In this document: piece after piece, positions 9,201 to 15,738 of the stretch
Layout: each line of letters begins with the position of its first letter
Numbering within the stretch: the first letter of the stretch is position 1
Assembly (NCBI GenBank): GCA_945956915.1
Contig: CAMFJH010000003.1
Coordinates: forward strand, 1-64,000
Direction of reading: 5' to 3'
DNA: 64,000 nucleotides
Source: an uncultured Francisellaceae bacterium
GTDB taxonomy: Bacteria > Pseudomonadota > Gammaproteobacteria > UBA6186 > Azoamicaceae
The notes under the pieces: generated by a model
Databases searched by the model: none
What the model saw: the letters and a program-made list of their open reading frames with translations, nothing else
What the model was told of the DNA's origin: nothing
Translations under genes and position numbers: made by a program

Positions 9201-12032
9201 CATAAGGAATCAGTTGCAGTGCACGGATTAAAAACAATTTCTGGGATTGATGTTTTTATAAAAGAGCATGCTGCTATGCTTGCATCGAAAAACTCTATCT
9301 ATTTTAAGGAAAAGATAAAGAAGATAAAAAAAGGAGATCAGGGGATGTTAACAGAAAAGATAACAAAAGATGCGGTGTTAAATTTTTTAGATATGATATC
9401 AAATTTGCCAGAAGATATGTCTGTTTTTGGAAAATTAGAAGTGCAAACAAGAATACTAACTGTTCTCTATGATAATATGTTGTTGAGTGGATTTTCTAAA
9501 ATTCCTGAAAAAAAGAAAGTACAGGAATCCATTAAAGCAATGTTGAAAAAAGTACGTCAAGAAAGACAAGGCTTATTGATTGCTTTAAAAGAAAATGCTA
9601 TAGAAAGAAATAACTTGGGTTTCTTAGATTATGATAAAGTAGCAAAAAAATATTTTCAAGAACAAATAAAAATAGATTTTGAAGAAGAAGTGGAAAATAA
9701 GCTTTTAAAGCGGGCGGCAGAGATACCCACACCATTTAATGGACATACAATTTCTAGCTTACCGCCTACGGGGGGTAAACAAGAAAAGGCGGAGTTTACA
9801 GGCTTTTATATGGATGAGTATGGAAAAGAGTTCATGATTAAAATGTCTAAAAACCACCTTGCAGATAATGTTGCAGAAGTGGTGACATCGTCTATATTAG
9901 AAGATATTGTCGGTGAGAAACATTCTGTTAATTATAACTTCATAGAATCTGACAATGGACATATGTACCTTAAGTCAGAAAAAAGGCCTGAATTTGAAAC
10001 TTTGAAAGATCGAATGGGTCGAACCGGTGGAAAAGGCTTTTTATGGTTGGGTTCCAATCCAAAATTTGATCAAAATAAAAAAATAATTTATAAAAACATT
10101 ACACTTGATGTGGAAAATAAAAATAATTTTTTCTCAAAAGAGAATCGGTTTAAAAGATGGGTACATCGAAAGTTGTTAAAAGAAAATAAAAAAATAAAAC
10201 GCCAATGTGCCAAAATTTTGGCTGCAACGTTATTAGTGTTAGATTCTGATTGTCAAGTGGAAAATATGTGTTTTTATACTGCTGATAGCAATACACAAAT
10301 GGCAAAATTTGATGATGGCTGGGGTTTGGTAGGTATTTGTACTCCTGGTAATGAAAGGGTTAAATTATTTGAAAAAATAGATTATCATGGAACTCGAGGC
10401 ACTCATAAAGAGGCTTTTCTTCCAACAAACCACTGGTTAGATTATCCAGTTATCCTTCATAGTAAAGAATTTGTTGATGGGCTTCGTGAAGTGGCTTTGA
10501 AGATGAAAGAAAATATGGGTGGTTCTGCAACTAAAGCCTTACTTAAAATTGAGACGGCATATAAAGAAAAACCTATTCCAGAATTTGATATAAATAGTTT
10601 AAAAATAAACGATATAGACAGTGTAAAGAAAAAGCGTGAAATAATGCTTCTTAAAGAACAGTCTCGGGTTCAAGTTTTGAAGCTTAAAGCTTATATTGAA
10701 TTTGCAACTCATATAGGCATTTATAGTTGGGGTCAGAGGAAAGAGGAGTTGGAGAAATTAGAGCAAGTAGATGCTGAAGATCTAAGAAAACTAGAAGAGT
10801 TAGATTCAAAAATAAAATTATTAGACGATGTAGCAGATGTTGGCCTTAAAAATGAAATTGCAAATAATATAGTGCTACATTTGAAAGGGGCAGTTGATAA
10901 TATCAATGGACAGACAACCGCTTTCCGTGAGTTTATTCAAAAAAAATTATCTGAACGCTTAAATGCAAGAGCGGACTCTATGCTCTTACTGAGTCAAACG
11001 CTTAACATCGCGATAAAAATGGATTCAGGTGCCTATAAACGACCAAAAAATTCTCCTGTAGACCCGTCTAAAACGATACTTGCAGATCTCGAAGAGGTGC
11101 ATCAAATATTAAAGAGTGTTTATAAAACAAATTTAAATGATGCCACTTTAGAAATGATTTTTCCTGAATTTAAAGAAGCTCCAAAACCCTTTGTTTCTCA
11201 GACAAGAATTGCATTTTTAGAAAAAGTGCTTAAAGCTATCAAGAAAGACCTAACAAAAGAAGCACGAAAAAACTCAGAGACATATCAATATTTTAAAAAG
11301 ATATTGAAAGACGCAAATGCTAAAGAGCTTTTTAGGTTACAAGTTGGAAGCAAGCCTTCTAAAATAATAGATGGGCATGAACCTGTAATATTAAAATCTA
11401 CACCAGACATTGGGGCATTCCTTGAGACTATGGGTGATATACCTAGCACTGACGTTACTCCAGCGATCCCAAAGATTTCTGAACCCGCACTTATACATCC
11501 TGTGCTACCTTCTCAATTAAACTTACTAGAACCATCGCGACGGTCACCAACGATCTTATCTGCATATACAAGGCCAGCATCTCAAACGGCATCCAGCAAT
11601 GAAAAGCTTAAATTGTCAGATACAGATTTAGATAAATTTAATACAGATCCAAACTTGAATAAATACGCTAAGCTCTCATGTGAAGATAATCGACCTAAAT
11701 TTACAGGCCAAAATCTTGTGGGCGTATTGAGTGCTTGCAAAGAATCTGAGCATAAGGCATTTAAAGAATTAGCTGAATTAACCTATACATTGGCAATTAA
11801 TTCTACCACCCCTGAACCACTTGCGATTAATCAAGCAAAACGATGCTTAGAAGATCCTATCATGGGCAAACAAATTACAATTTTAAGAATTGGCGATAAA
11901 GTTTATTCGGACGATTTGAGAATAAGAGATAATATAGATAATTATCAAGGGACCATCGAAGACTTTAAAAACAAGTATATGGGACAAGCGGGGTTGCCTT
12001 CAAGACCTGCCTTGGGCCCTGGCCGGACTTAA
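6279..12032 (+). CDS. Giant protein (1917 aa) with CX5R phosphoinositide-phosphatase motif and kinase-like region; candidate secreted effector
   Basis: The protein is lysine- and glutamate-rich, without a Sec signal or obvious membrane segments. It contains CKSGKDR at residues 468-474, the CX5R P-loop form characteristic of SopB/IpgD and SidF-type phosphoinositide phosphatases (CKSGKDRT). It is preceded by HGVNHNIE (441-448) and followed by ANTNSQGARG (534-543), which loosely resemble conserved elements of that family. A second region resembles a protein or lipid kinase fold: an N-lobe-like strand with K1188, then AEVVTSSILEDIVG like helix C, a catalytic-loop-like segment with D1322/D1324 and N1329, and KFDDGW (D1345, D1346) in the DFG position. 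Coiled-coil-rich stretches and a proline-rich tail follow. The codon composition looks more AT-rich than its neighbours. Start ATG 6279 has GGGAG upstream. Effector status is inferred, not shown. Confidence 0.75.
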   Translation: MSIVEILNPGENEESKKIQELFGVDAYPSAVRERGLSFIKGALLILENARLSATELYAYQKELENISVNWLSIAASEYDKESILALKKVLNKKVEGWVPELQQASGLSKKAREKIKKNLKNALYHAENHVNWKEREPISSVIFSENGKSYLERTDEPIMDLTLAQTQEWESILGPESKRPAWFRDLAGWEQEYFRKRVESWDKTKTKNLGEHLSVPPTTVRAYPGARNAYKSTFKIYEKQGKEFVLVSTTQKIRSGHVTPLEMKDKKACLRATKENIKQLMLFDIQNQLENGIQEKDGTLNVLINLQTLVTPFAPHEDYKMNIIRRQAVEELQNEFKGKREFKRFLEENNVEIPTGVKPKLSLITSNHAVNQGRFFVRKHSENKKTLSVINKRLEKLEKMQAGEIRDKGIDLEKVRKAKQKYDQITQTFFSTQRWGNWRAHGVNHNIERAALEQIMIDGLGGIRIGSCKSGKDREGAVNMHMAAMLLYYKEHNNEFPPIPNTRRPFTADEARKREEYEEIVARVFIQGHDTEIANTNSQGARGIKEVGVFLGKNVIKKVGSFIAKNLSSEALEPEELGENAVKTSNKSAGLNKVSEPSLLAKIRGKGVDVDKIDNLTKMLVLNKLPDYKENRFKAILELLESSSDQGIDLTQEHINIYLKIMKEHNLAIEPAVLSTLMHELVSSLKHSHRVQLDENDEVIVDNTPTYTKQEVINKLREMLEAEPDKKKQIYMDLFHTLEAIEEIFSEFITLKINNELGDPLRKIDLERELEKDNLLSEKMQLVLLLAKARGGKISDEVIASYEAKYPGFAEKYKNQKTIADIKSFEDQPQLGGWYKGLSETIEKNQEGEDDFLQEFDESLLLLSADQVDFVNNLEKFFSQTVSETTDGKPLSHLKSVPGSIVFCELKKTNDNYYNITFHPCGNVINNKDFIETLIKLQIPPFVFDKDGIKATLRCSDAQLKELMKVFNESEIIKHKESVAVHGLKTISGIDVFIKEHAAMLASKNSIYFKEKIKKIKKGDQGMLTEKITKDAVLNFLDMISNLPEDMSVFGKLEVQTRILTVLYDNMLLSGFSKIPEKKKVQESIKAMLKKVRQERQGLLIALKENAIERNNLGFLDYDKVAKKYFQEQIKIDFEEEVENKLLKRAAEIPTPFNGHTISSLPPTGGKQEKAEFTGFYMDEYGKEFMIKMSKNHLADNVAEVVTSSILEDIVGEKHSVNYNFIESDNGHMYLKSEKRPEFETLKDRMGRTGGKGFLWLGSNPKFDQNKKIIYKNITLDVENKNNFFSKENRFKRWVHRKLLKENKKIKRQCAKILAATLLVLDSDCQVENMCFYTADSNTQMAKFDDGWGLVGICTPGNERVKLFEKIDYHGTRGTHKEAFLPTNHWLDYPVILHSKEFVDGLREVALKMKENMGGSATKALLKIETAYKEKPIPEFDINSLKINDIDSVKKKREIMLLKEQSRVQVLKLKAYIEFATHIGIYSWGQRKEELEKLEQVDAEDLRKLEELDSKIKLLDDVADVGLKNEIANNIVLHLKGAVDNINGQTTAFREFIQKKLSERLNARADSMLLLSQTLNIAIKMDSGAYKRPKNSPVDPSKTILADLEEVHQILKSVYKTNLNDATLEMIFPEFKEAPKPFVSQTRIAFLEKVLKAIKKDLTKEARKNSETYQYFKKILKDANAKELFRLQVGSKPSKIIDGHEPVILKSTPDIGAFLETMGDIPSTDVTPAIPKISEPALIHPVLPSQLNLLEPSRRSPTILSAYTRPASQTASSNEKLKLSDTDLDKFNTDPNLNKYAKLSCEDNRPKFTGQNLVGVLSACKESEHKAFKELAELTYTLAINSTTPEPLAINQAKRCLEDPIMGKQITILRIGDKVYSDDLRIRDNIDNYQGTIEDFKNKYMGQAGLPSRPALGPGRT

Positions 12033-12062
12033 TTTTCTGTATAAACCCTCAGCTTTATTCAG

Positions 12063-12089
12063 TTGACAATCTAAGCTGTATAGTATTAA
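12063..12089 (+). promoter_or_regulatory. Possible promoter of the HAD/hydrolase operon
   Basis: TTGACA at 12063-12068 is followed after 15 bases by TATTAA at 12084-12089, about 44 bases before the HAD gene start. The -35 box is perfect; the spacing is short, so confidence is limited. Confidence 0.35.
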
Positions 12090-12132
12090 AATCAATACAA
12101 TTTTTAACACTACACTTATAAATAGGATTATT

Positions 12133-12984
12133 ATGCATAGGCTATTTGCTCGTTACGATGCTTTTATTATTGATCTCTGGGGGGTGGTCCACGATGGTGT
12201 TTATGCATACCCAGGCGTGGTTCAAACCTTAAATAATTTAATTGCACAAAAAACAGTGCTATTTCTATCCAATGCTCCCCGCCCTGCTGAAGTGGCTATG
12301 AAGAAATTAATTGAAGAGGGTATTCATGCACAGCCTAGGCACGTTTTAACTTCAGGAGATGCTGTTAGAGAGCAATTAATAAAGTGGGATGATCCTGTTT
12401 TTTCTCAATTAGGAAGGTGCTTGTATCACCTTGGCGCTGCTAAAAATCAAGATATTTTATCTGGCTTAACACTGAATACTACAACAGAAATTGAAAAAGC
12501 AGATTTTGTTTTGCTAAGCGCTTTTATGGAAGCTGACGAAGACTTAACACAGTTTGATGATCTACTGCATACCGCCTTAAAAGCTAAATTGCCTCTTATT
12601 TGTGCAAACCCAGATAAAATTGTTGTCCACGGTGAGGGTATGCGATATTGCTCTGGGGTTTTAGCCGAAAAATATGAAAAGATGGGCGGAACTGTATTTT
12701 ATTACGGAAAACCAAACCCTAGAGTCTATGAACTTGCTTTCAAGCGCTTAGCAGCCGTAGGTATTCATGATAAAAAACGCATGCTGATGATAGGCGATAC
12801 CTTGGAAACAGATATCTTAGGCGCTAACAATGTGGGGATTGATTCGGCTGTGGTGAAAACCGGTAATATGGAAAAACTCTTGATTGCAGGTAATAGTATG
12901 GAGAAAATTCTACAAAATTATGGTATTATGCCCACTTGGGTAATCGATAGTTTAGCACTAGAAAAGGTAGATTTTTATGGTTGA
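12133..12984 (+). CDS. HAD-superfamily class IIA hydrolase (TIGR01459 type)
   Basis: Cytosolic phosphatase-like protein of 283 aa. HAD motif I is FIIDLWGVVHDG near residues 11-22, with Trp after the nucleophile Asp as in the TIGR01459 subfamily. Motif II is in LFLSNAPRP, and motif III/IV is MLMIGDTLETDILGA near 220-235. The class IIA cap lies between motifs II and III. The natural substrate is unknown. The 3' end overlaps the following alpha/beta hydrolase gene by 8 bases, so the two are probably co-translated. Confidence 0.85.
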   Translation: MHRLFARYDAFIIDLWGVVHDGVYAYPGVVQTLNNLIAQKTVLFLSNAPRPAEVAMKKLIEEGIHAQPRHVLTSGDAVREQLIKWDDPVFSQLGRCLYHLGAAKNQDILSGLTLNTTTEIEKADFVLLSAFMEADEDLTQFDDLLHTALKAKLPLICANPDKIVVHGEGMRYCSGVLAEKYEKMGGTVFYYGKPNPRVYELAFKRLAAVGIHDKKRMLMIGDTLETDILGANNVGIDSAVVKTGNMEKLLIAGNSMEKILQNYGIMPTWVIDSLALEKVDFYG

Positions 12985-13729
12985 AAAAACACTCAGCCCA
13001 CAGCAACTTCTGCGTCCAGATGGTGCAACTATTGCCTATCATCAAATGCTGGGTACTGATCCGGGTGTTATTTATTTGAGTGGTTTTAGAGCTGATATGA
13101 ACGGCAATAAAGCCAGTTATTTAGAAAAAGTATGCAAAGAAAAAAACAGATCTTTTGTACGTTTCGATTATTTTGGGCATGGTCTTTCTTCCGGTCGATT
13201 TGAAGATGCCTTTTTAGGCAGATGGAAAAGCGATGCACTCGCAGTATTAGATGAATTAACAGTAGGCCCACAAGTTTTAGTAGGATCCAGCATGGGTGGA
13301 TGGATTATGCTCTTGCTCGCGCTTGCACGGCCCGAACGCATTAAAGGTCTATTGGGCATTGCGGCTGCACCCGATTTTACTAAAGATATACTCTATAAGT
13401 TAAAACAGAATTTTAAAGATGATCTCTTGTCTAAAGGGATCTGTTATGTGCCTTCTTATTCAGGAGATGCACCATACCCCATTACCATGAAGCTTATCGA
13501 AGAATCGGCTAAACATCATGTCTTGGATAATCCTATCCCTATCCATTGCCCAATCCGTTTATTGCATGGCATGAATGATTCTGATGTGCCTTGGCAACAG
13601 TCAATCAAACTTATGAATGCTTTAGAGTCTAAGGATGTGCAAATCAATTTGGTGAAAAATGGAAATCATCGATTCTCTCGCCCGGATAACCTAGAAGTAC
13701 TGGCGAGTACACTTGATTCTTTTTTTTAG
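12977..13729 (+). CDS. Alpha/beta hydrolase family protein
   Basis: A 250-aa serine hydrolase with the nucleophile elbow GSSMGGW (about residues 97-103), an HGxx-like strand after FVRFDYFGHGLSSG, and late acid/His elements LLHGMNDSDVPW and KNGNHRFSRP, giving a Ser-Asp-His triad. It is cytosolic, with no signal peptide. The sequence resembles the ABHD10-like/carboxylesterase branch, but the substrate cannot be assigned. The start overlaps the HAD gene. Confidence 0.85.
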   Translation: MVEKTLSPQQLLRPDGATIAYHQMLGTDPGVIYLSGFRADMNGNKASYLEKVCKEKNRSFVRFDYFGHGLSSGRFEDAFLGRWKSDALAVLDELTVGPQVLVGSSMGGWIMLLLALARPERIKGLLGIAAAPDFTKDILYKLKQNFKDDLLSKGICYVPSYSGDAPYPITMKLIEESAKHHVLDNPIPIHCPIRLLHGMNDSDVPWQQSIKLMNALESKDVQINLVKNGNHRFSRPDNLEVLASTLDSFF

Positions 13730-13790
13730 GCAGTCTAGACTCTTAATATCCAATTGGTGTTTGGTATCGCTTAATTAATAGGAGACATGT

Positions 13791-14054
13791 ATGTTAAAGC
13801 AAATTTTAGTGGGAATTGTGTCAGGTAGCTTGGTATTATGCAGTGGCGCCTTATTTGCCAATACAGATAAAAACAAACTTGAAGAAATGAAAAAAGAAGA
13901 TAAAATGCAAGAAAAAGAAATGCATAAAAAACATGAACAAGAAGAAAAAGAAATGCATAAGAAAAATGAGCAAGATGAAAAGAAAATGCATGAAGATAAT
14001 AAGAAAAAAGAAGAAGATATGAAAAAGGAAATGAAGCAAGATAAAAAATCATAA
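13791..14054 (+). CDS. Small exported, highly charged hendecad-repeat protein
   Basis: An 87-aa protein with a signal peptide (MLKQILVGIVSGSLVLCSG, probable cleavage after ALFA near residue 24). The mature part consists almost only of K, E, D, M, H, N and Q. It holds an 11-residue period, xEMHKKxEQxE, that predicts a continuous alpha-helical coiled coil. AGGAGA at 13780-13785 fixes the ATG at 13791. It is followed by a strong bidirectional terminator. I do not recognise a family; small periplasmic charged helical proteins can bind metals or act in stress responses, but nothing here shows it. Confidence 0.65.
   Translation: MLKQILVGIVSGSLVLCSGALFANTDKNKLEEMKKEDKMQEKEMHKKHEQEEKEMHKKNEQDEKKMHEDNKKKEEDMKKEMKQDKKS
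13881..14012 (+). repeat. Four in-frame 33-base (11-residue) repeats
   Basis: Units at 13881-13913, 13914-13946, 13947-13979 and 13980-14012 encode EEMKKEDKMQE, KEMHKKHEQEE, KEMHKKNEQDE and KKMHEDNKKKE. The middle two are nearly identical at DNA level, which suggests recent duplication. Confidence 0.7.
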
Positions 14055-14080
14055 TCCTAAACGGTTCTGATTTTTAAATC

Positions 14081-14112
14081 CAAAACCCCAAGTGAAACCA
14101 CTTGGGGTTTTG
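14081..14112. terminator. Bidirectional rho-independent terminator
   Basis: A perfect 14-bp stem (14081-14094 with 14099-14112) closes an AAAC loop and is followed by TTTT on the plus strand and preceded by an A-rich stretch that gives Ts on the minus strand. It sits between the convergent small exported protein and the AGCS symporter. Confidence 0.9.
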
Positions 14113-14114
14113 TT

Positions 14115-15530
14115 TTAATTAATCGATTCTGGTAATTCTTCTGTGTTAGGTACTGAGGGTGTAAGCAATTTAGGCCTAAAATAATCTTGGGTTTCTTGTT
14201 TTACAACAGCTGCTAAACCAATGATGGCAATCAAATTGGGAATAGCCATAAAGCCATTTGCTATATCAGCTAAAGCCCAAACCAATTCTAGTTTTAATAA
14301 AGCACCCACTAATACCATAGCGGTATAAATATAACGGTAAATGAGAATACTTTTGGTACCAAAAAGATATTCTACGCATTTTTCACCATAATAACCCCAG
14401 GCCAATACCGTGGTGAATGCAAACATGATAAGCCCTATCACAACCACATATTGTAGTCCTGGGTATGTGGAGTCGAAAGCAGCCATCACCATTGTCGAGC
14501 CGGTTAATACTTGACCATCAGCACCCACGGTTCCCAAGACACCAGTGACAGCTAAGACTAAACCTGTGATAGTACAGATGAGCATTGTGGAAATAAAAAC
14601 CCCACTGATAGCAAATAACCCTTGTTCTGCTGGGTGTTTAACTTTTGCACTGGCCGCGGCAATGGCTAAACTACCGAGTCCCGCTTCATTAGAAAAGACT
14701 CCTTTAGAGACGCCATATTGCATGGCCAATAACATGCTCGATCCCACAAATCCACCCGTAGCCGCTTGGCCCGAAAATGCAGAGCTTATAATAAGCCATA
14801 AAGCATCTAAGAGATGATCATAATTGATAGCCAGGATGAATAAGCCCACTAAAATATAAACCAGTGCTTTAAAAGGCACTAGCCACTCAGCCACTCGGCC
14901 AATGCTGGTAATACCCCCTAAAAAGACAGCAGCGATAAAAACACTCATGACTATGCCTACAGTGCTATGGCTTACAGAAGGAAAAGCCGCTGTCACGGCA
15001 TGGGCTACTGAATTGGCTTGTACCAAATTACCAATGCCAACAGCAGCCAAAGCACCAAACAAAGCGTATAACCAAGCCAATTTAGGCTTATTTAGACCTC
15101 GAGCAAGGGTGTACATAGGACCACCCGCCATCGTGCCTTTTGTATTTTGTATGCGGTATTTAACCGAAAGCAGTGTTTCAGAATAAGCGGTTGCCATCCC
15201 CAAGAAAGCAATTACCCACATCCAAAAAAGCGAGCCAAATCCACCAATTGCTACAGCAGTAGCAATACCTGCGATATTACCCGTACCAATAGCACCGGCT
15301 AAAGAAGTCATTAAGGATTGAAAAGAGGAGATATCCCCTGGCGAGCTTTGTTCTTTATTTTTAGTCGGATTAAAAACCATTTTTAAGGCTGTGCCCAATT
15401 GCTTAAATTGTAAGCCCTTTAAACGAAAGCTTAGATAAATGCCCACAGAAACCAATAAGAAGAGCAAAGGACCGCTCCATAAGAAGTCTCTGAAGCACAT
15501 GATTGACTCTAAAGAGAGCTGAAATGGCAT
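14115..15530 (-). CDS. Alanine/glycine:cation (sodium) symporter, AGCS family
   Basis: Inner-membrane amino-acid symporter with about 11 transmembrane segments, 471 aa from the chosen start. Family hallmarks are GTGNIAGIATAVAIGGFGSLFWMW near residues 85-110, the MAGGPMYTLARGL loop and the GVFSNEAGLGSLAIA motif. Likely substrates are D/L-alanine or glycine with Na+. An upstream ATG at 15557 is possible, but GGAG is placed about 8 bases before the ATG at 15530. The 181-base gap to valS contains a small inverted repeat but no gene. Confidence 0.9.
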   Translation of the reverse strand: MPFQLSLESIMCFRDFLWSGPLLFLLVSVGIYLSFRLKGLQFKQLGTALKMVFNPTKNKEQSSPGDISSFQSLMTSLAGAIGTGNIAGIATAVAIGGFGSLFWMWVIAFLGMATAYSETLLSVKYRIQNTKGTMAGGPMYTLARGLNKPKLAWLYALFGALAAVGIGNLVQANSVAHAVTAAFPSVSHSTVGIVMSVFIAAVFLGGITSIGRVAEWLVPFKALVYILVGLFILAINYDHLLDALWLIISSAFSGQAATGGFVGSSMLLAMQYGVSKGVFSNEAGLGSLAIAAASAKVKHPAEQGLFAISGVFISTMLICTITGLVLAVTGVLGTVGADGQVLTGSTMVMAAFDSTYPGLQYVVVIGLIMFAFTTVLAWGYYGEKCVEYLFGTKSILIYRYIYTAMVLVGALLKLELVWALADIANGFMAIPNLIAIIGLAAVVKQETQDYFRPKLLTPSVPNTEELPESIN

Positions 15531-15738
15531 ATAAGGTACTCCACTTAGATAATACATACAACTTAGGGTTAACCCTTACCATACCAGAAATTTAAATGCC
15601 TGAGAAGCTTCCTAGCTGATTTTAAAAAATACAGACAGCTAGAAGAAATGTTAAGAAAAAACAGTATAGACATAGAACTTAATACTGTGATAGTACACTT
15701 AAGGTAATTTAAAAACAAGAGAGTGCAAGATCTGTTAT

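Noticed and set aside
13851..14039. Minus-strand frame of Phe/His/Leu-rich residues opposite the small exported protein
   Set aside because: Low-complexity shadow of the A-rich hendecad repeats; no ribosome site.
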